The notes under the pieces were generated by a model. That model did no database searches. It was not told the origin of the DNA and was given only the letters and a program-made list of their open reading frames with translations. Source: Lawsonibacter sp900766145 (GTDB lineage Bacteria > Bacillota > Clostridia > Oscillospirales > Oscillospiraceae). From it: a stretch of 64,000 nt of DNA. The translations under genes and the position numbers were made by a program. The stretch lies in the NCBI RefSeq assembly GCF_030372275.1, contig NZ_JAUDDJ010000002.1, one strand, 5' to 3'. Of the stretch, positions 32,798 through 41,030 are shown one piece after another (the first letter of the stretch is position 1; the number at the start of each line of letters is the position of its first letter).

Positions 32798-33400
32798 ATG
32801 GGTAAAAAATCGACTGTGATCTTAGGCGTCGCCCTGGTGGTGATTCTGGCCGCCGCCGGGTTCCTCTACACCCGCCTAGCCCCCGGCGTGCAGCACGATC
32901 AGCTGGCCCAGGAGCCCAGCCAGTCGGAGGGCTCTACTTCTTCCTCCTCGTCCCAGCAGGCCAGCCCCGCCCCCGCCTTTCCTATGGAGGACGCCCAGGG
33001 CAACACGGTGCAGCTGTCCGACTTCCTGGGCGACAAGCCGGTCTTTCTCAACTTCTGGGCCTCCACCTGCTCCCCCTGCAAGCAGGAGATGCCCGACATC
33101 CAGGCCCTCTATGAGCAGTATGGGGACCAGATCCACTTTGTGCTGGTCAACGTGGGCGCAGCCATGAAAGACACCAGGGAAAAGGCGGAAAGCTACCTGA
33201 CAGAACAGGGCTTTACCTTCCCGGTGTACTACGACGTAGACTACCAGGCCATCACCACCTACGGCATCAACTCCTTCCCATTCTCCATCTTTATCGATGC
33301 CCAAGGCAATCTGGTCACCTATGGTCAGGGCATGCTGTCCGCCGAACTGCTGCAAAAGGGCTTGAACCTTATTGCCCCCGACGTGGTCCCCGCCCCTTAG
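32798..33400 (+). CDS. Membrane-anchored thioredoxin-like protein (TlpA/ResA type)
   Basis: A 200-residue protein with an N-terminal signal anchor (about 5-28), a Ser/Gln-rich linker (about 40-55), then a TlpA/ResA thioredoxin fold with active site WASTCSPCKQEMP (C-S-P-C, about residues 90-93) and the cis-proline loop NSFPFSIFID. It acts outside the membrane as a thiol reductant supplied by CcdA. ResA normally serves cytochrome c maturation; no cytochrome genes are visible here, so the client may be other extracytosolic disulfides. Confidence 0.9.
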   Translation: MGKKSTVILGVALVVILAAAGFLYTRLAPGVQHDQLAQEPSQSEGSTSSSSSQQASPAPAFPMEDAQGNTVQLSDFLGDKPVFLNFWASTCSPCKQEMPDIQALYEQYGDQIHFVLVNVGAAMKDTREKAESYLTEQGFTFPVYYDVDYQAITTYGINSFPFSIFIDAQGNLVTYGQGMLSAELLQKGLNLIAPDVVPAP

Positions 33401-33457
33401 TTCTCCCTTTTGGCAAATCATTCACAAAAGCTCCCCTTTTTTCTACACGATTGGCTC

Positions 33458-33486
33458 TTGCGTCCCGAAAAAAAAGGAAGTATAAT
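33458..33486 (+). promoter_or_regulatory. Promoter of purA
   Basis: TTGCGT (33458-33463), a 17-base spacer and TATAAT (33481-33486), giving a leader of about 68 bases. No PurR box or purine riboswitch is recognised in the leader. Confidence 0.75.
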
Positions 33487-33561
33487 ATTGATGTTGCGTT
33501 ATGAGCCGGATAAGGCAAATCCGTTTTTCGGTTGCGAATCCCGGTTCACGGAGGTAACATT

Positions 33562-34854
33562 ATGGTAAAAGCGATCGTAGGCGCCAACTGGGGCGACGAG
33601 GGCAAGGGCAAGATCACCGACATGCTGGCGGAGACCTCTGATGTGGTCATCCGGTTCCAGGGCGGTGCCAATGCCGGCCACACCATCATCAATGATTATG
33701 GCCGTTTTGCTCTGCACATCCTCCCCTCCGGCACCTTCTACCCCCACATCACCAATATCATCGGCAACGGTGTGGCGCTGGACATCCGCAAGCTGGTGGA
33801 CGAGCTGAAATCCCTCACCGATCAGGGCGTGCCTGCGCCCAACCTGATCGTGTCGGAGCGCTGCCAGATCCTCATGCCCTACCACACTCTTCAGGACGCC
33901 TATGAAGAGGAGCGTCTGGCCGGCAAGGCCTTCGGCTCCACCAAGAGCGGCATTGCTCCCTTCTACTCCGACAAGTACGCCAAGATCGGCATCCAGGTGT
34001 GCGACCTGTTTGACGAGGAGCGTCTGAAGGAGCGTCTGACCGCCGCCGTTTCCCTGAAAAACGTGCTCTTCGAGCACCTCTACCACAAGCCCGCGCTGAA
34101 TGTGGACGAGCTGTTCCAGGAGCTGGTCACCCTGCGTGAGGAGATCCGTCCCTACGTGGGCGACGCGGTGGGCTTTGTCCACCAGGCCCTGAAGGAGGGC
34201 AAGACCATCCTGCTGGAGGGCCAGCTGGGCTCTATGAAGGACCCCGACCTGGGCATCTTCCCCATGACCACCTCCTCTCACACCCTGGCCGGCTTCGGCT
34301 GTGTGGGCGCCGCTGTGCCCCCCACTGCGGTGGAGGATGTGATCTGCGTCACCAAGGCCTACTCCTCCTCTGTGGGCTCCCACACTGAGCCCTTCGTCAG
34401 CGAGCTGCTGGGCGAAGAGGGCGACGAGCTGCGCCGCCGCGGCGGCGACAAGGGCGAGTTCGGCGCTACCACCGGCCGTCCCCGCCGTGTGGGCTGGTTT
34501 GATGCCGTAGCCACCAAGTACGGCTGCATGGTGCAGGGTGCCACCAAGGTGGCTCTTACCTGCCTGGACGTGCTGGGCTATCTGGACGAGATCAAGGTTT
34601 GCACCGGCTATGAGATCGACGGTAAGGTCACCGACGTCTTCCCGGTCACTCCCCAGCTGATGAAGGCCAAGCCCGTCTTCACCGCCCTGCCCGGCTGGAA
34701 GTGCGACATCCGGGGCTGCAAGGACTACGAGTCCCTGCCCCAGCAGGCCAAGGACTATGTGGACTTTTTGGAGGCCCACATCGGCGCCCCCATCACCATG
34801 GTCTCCTCCGGCCCCAAGCGTGATGAAATGACCTACCGCACCCCCAAAATCTAA
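33562..34854 (+). CDS. purA: Adenylosuccinate synthetase
   Basis: PurA joins IMP and aspartate with GTP in AMP synthesis. The 430-residue protein begins VKAIVGANWGDEGKGK, the GTP-binding and catalytic-aspartate signature. It continues with RFQGGANAGHTI, a phosphate-binding GQLGSMKDPDLG-like segment and the C-terminal base-recognition region. GGAGG precedes the ATG at 33562; earlier in-frame codons are in the leader. Full length and highly codon-biased. Confidence 0.97.
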   Translation: MVKAIVGANWGDEGKGKITDMLAETSDVVIRFQGGANAGHTIINDYGRFALHILPSGTFYPHITNIIGNGVALDIRKLVDELKSLTDQGVPAPNLIVSERCQILMPYHTLQDAYEEERLAGKAFGSTKSGIAPFYSDKYAKIGIQVCDLFDEERLKERLTAAVSLKNVLFEHLYHKPALNVDELFQELVTLREEIRPYVGDAVGFVHQALKEGKTILLEGQLGSMKDPDLGIFPMTTSSHTLAGFGCVGAAVPPTAVEDVICVTKAYSSSVGSHTEPFVSELLGEEGDELRRRGGDKGEFGATTGRPRRVGWFDAVATKYGCMVQGATKVALTCLDVLGYLDEIKVCTGYEIDGKVTDVFPVTPQLMKAKPVFTALPGWKCDIRGCKDYESLPQQAKDYVDFLEAHIGAPITMVSSGPKRDEMTYRTPKI

Positions 34855-34866
34855 TGCGAGTACCGC

Positions 34867-34906
34867 GCCGGATGCCGCCTTCCGTGGCATCCGGCGTACC
34901 ATTTTC
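34867..34906 (+). terminator. Probable terminator after purA
   Basis: GCCGGATGCC (34867-34876) and GGCATCCGGC (34886-34895) form a 10-base-pair stem followed by only four T residues, so it may be leaky. Confidence 0.6.
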
Positions 34907-34926
34907 ACCAAGCAGGAGTGATACTT

Positions 34927-36801
34927 ATGAAACGGATTCTTTCTGCCGGCTTGTCCCTGGCTCTGGGCATCTCATTCTGTCTGACTCCCGCTGCCGCTCT
35001 TACCGCCCAGCAGGCCGGTGAGCTTCTGGATCAATATTATGTAGATACCGTTCCCGACTCTGTTCTGGGCCAGGAGGATGTGGATTCCATGCTGCAGGCC
35101 CTGGGCGACCCTTACACCGTCTACATGACCAAGGAGGAATATGACGCCTTCCTGAACTCCGTCAACGGCGAGACCCTGGTAGGCATCGGCGTGTCCATCC
35201 AGAACGCGGTGACGGAAAACGGCTTTTTGATCCTCTCCATTCTCCCCGACTCCCCCGCCCAGGAGGCGGGACTGGAGGAAGGAGACTATATCCAGGCCAT
35301 CGACGGGGTGACGGTCACCTCCTCCGAACAGTCCGCTTCCCTGGCCGGACAGGAGGGCTCCAAGGTAACTGTGACCGTTCTCTCCGGCAAGACTGGAAAG
35401 GTCCGGGAGCTGACCCTCACCCGCCAGGAGGTCCAGGTCCCCATTGTCACCTACTCTCTGGTGGACGGCGTGGCCGTCATCGAGTGCATCAGCTTCGGTG
35501 ATACCACCGCCCAGACCATCTCCCAGGCTCTGACCGAGCATAAAGATCTGGACCGGCCCATTATTCTGGACCTGCGCTCCAATCCCGGCGGAGTCACTGA
35601 TGCTGCCGCCGGCAGCGCCAGCTACTTTACTGGCAGCGGGGTCATGGCATTTTTCCGGGACGGCCAGGGGCGATACACCATGGTCAAAACCGGCAGCCAG
35701 TACCCCGATCTCACCGACCAGCCCCTAATTATCCTCACCGACAGCAACTCCGCCAGCGCTTCGGAGCTGTTTTCCGCCGCCATCCGGGATTACCGAGCGG
35801 GAATTGCTGTGGGAGAGCGGACCTACGGCAAGGGCATTGCCCAGATCGTCCTGGACGAGGAGACCAACCCTGAACTCTTTGACGGGGACGCACTGAAGGT
35901 CACCTCCTACCGCTTCTATTCCCCCTTCGGCGTCACCAACGACACCATCGGCATACTGCCCACGTTAATGCTCTCCCAGCAGTACGCTCCGGCTGCTGCC
36001 ATGCTGCTCACGGCATCCCAGCCCAAGGACAGCCAGGGCTATTGGAAGCTGCATCTTGCCGGCTGCACCTTCTACATCTCCCAGGAGCAGGCAGGCCAAG
36101 CGGAATATCGGGAGGCCTTTGAGCAGCTGCTGGAGGCTCTGCCTCCCTCCGCCCAGCTCAAGCAGGGGTTAGGCGGCAGCCAGTGGATCACCGTCTCCCC
36201 CGCATACGCCGCCCAGACTCTGGGGCTGAGCTATCACTGCCGCTGGAACTATAACGACCTGGATCAGTGTATCTATACGGACGATGTGGCCACCCTGTCT
36301 GTCTATGGACTGTTGGGCGGCTTCCCGGACGGCTCCTTCCGAGCCCAGCAGTCGATTACCCGCGGGGAGTTTGCCGTTTTGCTGTCCGCGGCCCTGAACC
36401 TGCGGGAGAGTAATTCTGCCGGGTTTACTGACGTTCCCTCCAACACCTGGTACGCTGACGCGGTGGACGCTATGGTGGCAAAAGGCTTCCTGGCTGGACG
36501 CAGCAGCACCACCTTTGCGCCCCAGGATAACCTCACCTATGAGGAACTGGTCACCATTCTTTCCGCCGTCTCCTCCTGGGTCTGCACGAAGGGCTATGCT
36601 GTGGCCGACGAGCCGGTCCCCGCTGCCAAGCAGGTGGACTACGCCGCGTTCAGTTCCTGGGCTCAGGCTCCTGCCTGGCGTCTGTCTACCCTGGGTGTGC
36701 CCCTGGACCGGACCTCTCCTCAGGCCCCTGCCACCCGGGACCAGGCCGCCCACCTGATCTGTCAATTCCTGCGGGCCGCCGGCCTGCTTTGGAACGTATA
36801 A
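34927..36801 (+). CDS. Secreted S41 (CtpA-like) peptidase with surface-layer homology repeats
   Basis: A 624-residue exported protein. It has a signal peptide (1-27, ending PAAALTA) and a PDZ domain (about 85-165; GIGVSI, DSPAQEAGLEEGDYIQAIDG). The S41 protease core (about 175-350) has the nucleophile serine in DSNSASASELF (about 275-277) and the lysine in TYGKGIAQ (about 302). The C-terminal third carries SLH repeats (GGFPDGSFRAQQSITRGEFA, FTDVPSNTWYADAVDAMVAKG) that anchor proteins to the wall. AGGAGTGAT precedes ATG 34927. The protease-SLH combination suggests a wall-bound processing enzyme. Confidence 0.88.
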   Translation: MKRILSAGLSLALGISFCLTPAAALTAQQAGELLDQYYVDTVPDSVLGQEDVDSMLQALGDPYTVYMTKEEYDAFLNSVNGETLVGIGVSIQNAVTENGFLILSILPDSPAQEAGLEEGDYIQAIDGVTVTSSEQSASLAGQEGSKVTVTVLSGKTGKVRELTLTRQEVQVPIVTYSLVDGVAVIECISFGDTTAQTISQALTEHKDLDRPIILDLRSNPGGVTDAAAGSASYFTGSGVMAFFRDGQGRYTMVKTGSQYPDLTDQPLIILTDSNSASASELFSAAIRDYRAGIAVGERTYGKGIAQIVLDEETNPELFDGDALKVTSYRFYSPFGVTNDTIGILPTLMLSQQYAPAAAMLLTASQPKDSQGYWKLHLAGCTFYISQEQAGQAEYREAFEQLLEALPPSAQLKQGLGGSQWITVSPAYAAQTLGLSYHCRWNYNDLDQCIYTDDVATLSVYGLLGGFPDGSFRAQQSITRGEFAVLLSAALNLRESNSAGFTDVPSNTWYADAVDAMVAKGFLAGRSSTTFAPQDNLTYEELVTILSAVSSWVCTKGYAVADEPVPAAKQVDYAAFSSWAQAPAWRLSTLGVPLDRTSPQAPATRDQAAHLICQFLRAAGLLWNV

Positions 36802-36836
36802 ATGTAATCGTTTATCATAGAAAGGACGAGTTTACC

Positions 36837-37979
36837 ATGACTAAAATTGACATTGTCTCCGGTTTCCTTGGGGCCGGTAAGACCACCCTCATCAAAAAGC
36901 TGCTGGACGAAGTGTTCCGCGGCGAGAAGATCGTGCTCATCGAGAATGAGTTCGGCCAGATCGGCATCGACGGCGGCTTCCTGAAGGACGCCGGAGTGGA
37001 GATCACCGAGATGAACTCCGGCTGCATCTGCTGCTCCCTGGTGGGCGACTTCGGCGCGGCCCTGAAGCAGGTACTCTCCGACTACGCCCCTGACCGCATC
37101 ATCATCGAGCCCTCCGGCGTGGGCAAGCTCTCCGACGTCATCGCCGCCGTGGAGCGGGTCCAGACAGAGGCCCCCGGCCTGCATCTCAACAGCTTTGTCA
37201 CCGTGGTGGACGCCACCAAGGCCAAGATCTATATGAAGAACTTCGGCGAGTTCTTCAACAACCAGGTAGAGCACGCCAGCGCCATCCTCCTCTCCCGCAC
37301 GCAGAAGATGGACCAGTCCAAGCTGGACAACGCGGTCAAGCTGCTGCGGGACAAGAACGCCAAGGCCGCCATCCTCACTACCCCCTGGGACCAGCTCACC
37401 GGCGCCCAGATCCTCTCCGCCATGGAGGGCGGCCACTCTCTGGCCGAGGAGCTGATGGAGGAGATCGCCCACGAGCATCACCACCATGAGCACGACGAGC
37501 ACTGCGACTGCGGCTGCCACGACCATGATCACGACCACGAGCATCATCACGATCATGACCATGAGCACGAGCATCACCACGATCATGAGCATCATCACGA
37601 CCATGACCACGACCACTGCGACGAGGCCGCCTGTGATGCCTGCCTGGCCTGTGACATGGGCCACGAGCACCACCATCACCACCACGACCATGACGCCGAT
37701 GAGGTGTTCACCTCCTGGGGCCGTGAGACTCCCCGTAAGTACAGCCGGGAGGAGCTCCAGGACGCTCTGTCCTCCCTGGCCATGGGTGAGACTTACGGCG
37801 TGATTCTCCGTGCCAAGGGCATCCTGCCCTGCGAGGACGGCCAGACCTGGCTACACTTCGACCTGGTCCCCGGCGAGTTCCAGATCCGGGAGGGTGCTGC
37901 CGACTACACCGGCCGTCTGTGCGTCATTGGCTCTGATTTGAAGGAGGAGCAGCTGGAGAAGCTGTTCCTGCTGGCGTGA
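36837..37979 (+). CDS. G3E (CobW/COG0523) GTPase with long His-rich metal-binding loop
   Basis: A 380-residue GTPase of the metallochaperone G3E family. Walker A is GFLGAGKTT (9-17), the metal-delivery motif is GCICC (62-66), and the C-terminal domain follows a central insert. Residues about 214-287 hold about 34 histidines with Asp, Glu and several cysteines (CDCGC, CDEAACDACLAC), able to bind several Zn, Ni or Co ions. COG0523 proteins insert or store zinc; the metal here is unknown. A TAAATG-N4-CGTTTA repeat (about 36799-36814) lies just upstream and could be a metalloregulator site. It is paired with a second G3E protein 11 bases downstream. Confidence 0.9.
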   Translation: MTKIDIVSGFLGAGKTTLIKKLLDEVFRGEKIVLIENEFGQIGIDGGFLKDAGVEITEMNSGCICCSLVGDFGAALKQVLSDYAPDRIIIEPSGVGKLSDVIAAVERVQTEAPGLHLNSFVTVVDATKAKIYMKNFGEFFNNQVEHASAILLSRTQKMDQSKLDNAVKLLRDKNAKAAILTTPWDQLTGAQILSAMEGGHSLAEELMEEIAHEHHHHEHDEHCDCGCHDHDHDHEHHHDHDHEHEHHHDHEHHHDHDHDHCDEAACDACLACDMGHEHHHHHHDHDADEVFTSWGRETPRKYSREELQDALSSLAMGETYGVILRAKGILPCEDGQTWLHFDLVPGEFQIREGAADYTGRLCVIGSDLKEEQLEKLFLLA

Positions 37980-37990
37980 GGTGAAAGAAC

Positions 37991-38938
37991 ATGCCTGACT
38001 CCCGTATCCCCCTTTATTTGATCACCGGCTTTCTGGACAGCGGCAAAACCACTCTGCTCATCGACACCCTGAATATGGACTACTTCAACGACGGCCAGCG
38101 CACCGTTCTCATCCGCTGTGAGGACGGTGAGGAGGAGTACGACCAGGAGAAGCTGTCCAAGCGCAACTGCCGCCTGGTTCCGGTGGAGGACCAGTCCCAG
38201 CTCACCCGCGCCTTTCTGGACGAGGTGGAGCGGCGCTATCAGCCTGAGCGCGTCCTGCTGGAATATAACGGCATGTGGCCTATACAGCTCCTCCGGGACC
38301 TGAAGCTGCCCCGGGAATGGGGCCTCTACCAGGCCATCCACGTCATCGATGCCACCACCTTTGAGATGTACCGCACCAATATGCAGTCCATGATCGTGGA
38401 TCAGGTGTCCGAGGCGGACATGGTGCTCTTCAACCGCTGCACCCCGGACATGCCTCTCTCCGGCTGGAAGCGCTCCATCCGGGCGGTCAACCGCATGTGT
38501 GAGATCGTCTTTGAGGACGAGCGGGGCGAGGAGCTGGAGGTGGAGGACATCCTCCCCTACTCCCTGGACAGCGACCACCTGGAGCTGGAGGACGACGACT
38601 ACGGCATCTGGTATATCGACATCCAGGACCACCCCGAGCGCTACGAGGGCAAGACCGTCACCTTCAAAGCCCAGGCCATGACCAGCATGAAGCTGCCCAA
38701 GGGCACCTTCATCCCCGGCCGCAACGCCATGACCTGCTGTGTGGACGACATCCGCTTTTTCGGTTTCTTGTGCAAGTATGACCGCAGCCGCTCTCTGCGC
38801 AAGGGGGAGTGGGTCATGGTCACCGCCCAGATCCGCTGGGAGCACGCCGCCGTCTACGAGGGCGAGGGCGTGGTGCTCTATGCTCAGTCCGTGGAAAAGG
38901 CTGAGGCCCCCAAAGATCCCCTGGTTTATTTCCGTTGA
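37991..38938 (+). CDS. G3E-family GTPase fused to a DUF1980-like C-terminal domain
   Basis: A 315-residue protein. The N-terminal half is a CobW-like GTPase with Walker A GFLDSGKTT (13-21) but without the CxCC metal motif. Residues about 205-315 resemble the DUF1980/TIGR03943 (YcgQ) beta domain: IWYIDIQDHPERYEGKTVTF, then GRNAMTCCVDDIRFFGFLC, where the CC and later C may bind metal. YcgQ normally pairs with a YcgR permease, which is absent here. It is co-transcribed with the His-rich G3E GTPase. Domain assignment of the tail is by remembered pattern. Confidence 0.78.
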   Translation: MPDSRIPLYLITGFLDSGKTTLLIDTLNMDYFNDGQRTVLIRCEDGEEEYDQEKLSKRNCRLVPVEDQSQLTRAFLDEVERRYQPERVLLEYNGMWPIQLLRDLKLPREWGLYQAIHVIDATTFEMYRTNMQSMIVDQVSEADMVLFNRCTPDMPLSGWKRSIRAVNRMCEIVFEDERGEELEVEDILPYSLDSDHLELEDDDYGIWYIDIQDHPERYEGKTVTFKAQAMTSMKLPKGTFIPGRNAMTCCVDDIRFFGFLCKYDRSRSLRKGEWVMVTAQIRWEHAAVYEGEGVVLYAQSVEKAEAPKDPLVYFR

Positions 38939-38943
38939 TTTCC

Positions 38944-38983
38944 ATCCCCCGGTAGAGCATTCTGCCCTGCCGGGGGATTTTTC
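38944..38983 (+). terminator. Terminator after the G3E pair
   Basis: ATCCCCCGG (38944-38952) and CCGGGGGAT (38970-38978) form a 9-base-pair stem followed by five T residues. Confidence 0.85.
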
Positions 38984-39004
38984 TGCCTGTATCACATGTC
39001 AAGG

Positions 39005-39034
39005 TTGACACCGCTCTTGGTAAAGTTCTATAAT
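39005..39034 (+). promoter_or_regulatory. Promoter of the split transketolase operon
   Basis: TTGACA (39005-39010), an 18-base spacer and TATAAT (39029-39034). The leader is about 140 bases and contains a hairpin near 39106-39134 (CGGAC/GTCCG outer pairs) followed by CTTTTT, which could attenuate transcription. Confidence 0.8.
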
Positions 39035-39179
39035 AAATCCAGAAACTTGTCATACATCCTATCTGTTCGGAGCACTTCTGGGTGGGCGTTTCTGCCCTTC
39101 TGTTTCGGACCCTGCGGGCTGGCCCTCCAGTCCGCTTTTTATGGAAAGGAATTCAAGGCGTATGAAAGGAGCGATCTAC

Positions 39180-40025
39180 TTGACCGCAGCAGAAAAAAAG
39201 CAACTGATAGCCACCGCTTGTAAGGTGCGCATGGGTGTCATTGAGGGGACCCACGCCGCCAAGGCCGGTCATCCCGGCGGCAGCCTGTCCGCCGCCGACC
39301 TGTTTACCTACCTGTATTTTAAAGAGATGAATGTGGATCCCAAGAACCCCAAGTGGGAGGACCGGGACCGCTTTGTCCTGTCCAAGGGCCACACCGCCCC
39401 TGGCCTGTATGCCGCCCTGGCACTGCGGGGCTTCTTCCCCGAGAGAGACCTGCTCACCCTGCGCCACATCGGCAGCCACCTCCAGGGCCACCCCAACATG
39501 AATGAGACTCCCGGCGTGGATATGTCCACCGGCTCTCTGGGCCAGGGCGTCTCCGCTGCCGCCGGCATGGCGCTGGCCGCCAAGTACCAGGGCAAGGACT
39601 GCCGCGTGTACACCCTGCTGGGCGACGGCGAGATCCAGGAGGGCCAGGTGTGGGAGGCCTTTATGCTGGCCCACCACTACAAGCTGGACAACCTGTGCGT
39701 CATCATCGACAACAACGGTCTGCAGATCGACGGCAACATCGCCGACGTGATGAGCCCCTACCCCATCCCCGAGAAGCTGCGCGCTTTCGGCTTTGAGGTT
39801 GCTGAGATCGACGGCCACGACTTTGACCAGATGGAGTCCGCCTTTGCCAAGGCCAAAGAGACCAAGGGTGTGCCCTTTGCCATCGTGATGAAGACCACCA
39901 AGGGCAAGGGCGTCAGCTACATGGAGAACCAGGCGGGCTGGCACGGCAAGGCCCCCAACGACGAGGAATATGAGAAGGCCATGACGGAGCTGAAGGCTCA
40001 GCTGGCAGAAGTGGAGGCGATGTAA
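39180..40025 (+). CDS. Transketolase, N-terminal (thiamine diphosphate-binding) subunit
   Basis: A 281-residue subunit. The ThDP-binding region shows GHPGGSLSAADL, LSKGHTAPGLYAAL, then GDGEIQEGQVWEA with NNGLQIDG, the ThDP and Mg site. Split transketolase is usual in Clostridia; the second half is encoded one base after this stop. TTG 39180 has AAAGGAG eight bases upstream and gives the usual family N-terminus. ATG 39162 is an alternative start overlapping that site. The enzyme interconverts pentose and hexose phosphates. Confidence 0.93.
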   Translation: MTAAEKKQLIATACKVRMGVIEGTHAAKAGHPGGSLSAADLFTYLYFKEMNVDPKNPKWEDRDRFVLSKGHTAPGLYAALALRGFFPERDLLTLRHIGSHLQGHPNMNETPGVDMSTGSLGQGVSAAAGMALAAKYQGKDCRVYTLLGDGEIQEGQVWEAFMLAHHYKLDNLCVIIDNNGLQIDGNIADVMSPYPIPEKLRAFGFEVAEIDGHDFDQMESAFAKAKETKGVPFAIVMKTTKGKGVSYMENQAGWHGKAPNDEEYEKAMTELKAQLAEVEAM

Positions 40026-40026
40026 G

Positions 40027-40971
40027 ATGGCAGACGTAAAAAAGATCGCGACCCGTGACAGCTACGGCAACGCCCTCAAGGAGCTGGGCGCCCAGCACGA
40101 CGACCTGATCGTCTTTGACGCCGACCTGGCCGGTGCCACCAAGACCGCCACCTTCCAGAAGGCCTTCCCCGGCCGCCACTTTGACTGCGGCATTGCCGAA
40201 GGCAACATGATCGCTGTCGCCGCCGGTGCCTCCACCATGGGACTGGTGCCTTTCGCTTCCAGCTTCGCCATGTTCGCCGCCGGCCGTGCCTTTGAGCAGG
40301 TGCGCAACTCCATCGGCTACCCCCACCTGAACGTGAAAATCGGCGCCACCCACGGCGGCATCTCCGTGGGCGAGGATGGCGCGTCCCACCAGTGCTGCGA
40401 GGACTTCGCCCTCATGCGCTCCATCCCCGGCATGGTGGTCATGTCCCCCGCCGACGACGTGGAGGCCCGGGCTATGGTGAAGGCCGCCTACGAGTATGTG
40501 GGCCCTGTCTACATTCGCTTTGGCCGCGCCGCTGTCCCCGTGTTCCACGAAGAGGAGGGCTACACCTTTGAGATCGGCAAGGGCGAGGTGCTTCAGGACG
40601 GCACTGACGTGGCCATCATCGCCAACGGCCTGATGGTCGCCGAGGCCATCGAGGCGGGCAAGCTCCTGGCTGAGGCCGGCATCTCCGCCCGGATTATCAA
40701 CATGGCCACCATCAAGCCCCTGGATGAGGAGCTGGTGCTGAAGGCCGCCCGCGAGTGCGGCAAGATCATCACCTGCGAGGAGCACAACATCCTGGGCGGC
40801 CTGGGCGAGGCCGTGTGCGGTGTTCTGGCCGAGAAGTGCCCCACCCCCGTGCGCCGCATCGGTGTCAACGATGAGTTTGGCCACTCCGGCCCCGCCGCCG
40901 CTCTGCTTAAGCAGTTCGGTCTGTCCGCGGAGCACATTGTGGAGGTTGCCAAGGACTTCTGCGGCAAGTAA
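40027..40971 (+). CDS. Transketolase, C-terminal subunit
   Basis: A 314-residue partner carrying the pyrimidine-binding domain (DADLAGATKT, FDCGIAEGNMIAVAAG with the catalytic glutamate, GATHGGISVGEDGASHQ) and the C-terminal regulatory domain (TCEEHNILGGLGEAV). With the preceding gene it reconstitutes a full transketolase. A one-base gap implies coupled translation and equal amounts. Confidence 0.95.
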   Translation: MADVKKIATRDSYGNALKELGAQHDDLIVFDADLAGATKTATFQKAFPGRHFDCGIAEGNMIAVAAGASTMGLVPFASSFAMFAAGRAFEQVRNSIGYPHLNVKIGATHGGISVGEDGASHQCCEDFALMRSIPGMVVMSPADDVEARAMVKAAYEYVGPVYIRFGRAAVPVFHEEEGYTFEIGKGEVLQDGTDVAIIANGLMVAEAIEAGKLLAEAGISARIINMATIKPLDEELVLKAARECGKIITCEEHNILGGLGEAVCGVLAEKCPTPVRRIGVNDEFGHSGPAAALLKQFGLSAEHIVEVAKDFCGK

Positions 40972-40980
40972 TTTGTGTAT

Positions 40981-41020
40981 AAAAAGTGCCCCAGGCAATA
41001 GCCCGGGGCACTTTTTTCGT
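40981..41020 (+). terminator. Bidirectional terminator between transketolase and the siroheme reductase
   Basis: AAAAAGTGCCCC and GGGGCACTTTTTT (40981-41017) form a long stem flanked by A-rich and T-rich tracts, serving both convergent genes. Confidence 0.88.
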
Positions 41021-41030
41021 GATTTTGATG

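Noticed and set aside
33487..33561. Purine riboswitch in the purA leader
   Set aside because: The leader is too short and shows no purine-aptamer loop motifs.
37480..37720. Tandem-repeat-like CAC/CAT/GAC tract that could be mistaken for a CRISPR array or microsatellite
   Set aside because: It is in frame and codes for the His/Asp/Glu-rich loop of a G3E GTPase; there are no regular repeats and spacers.
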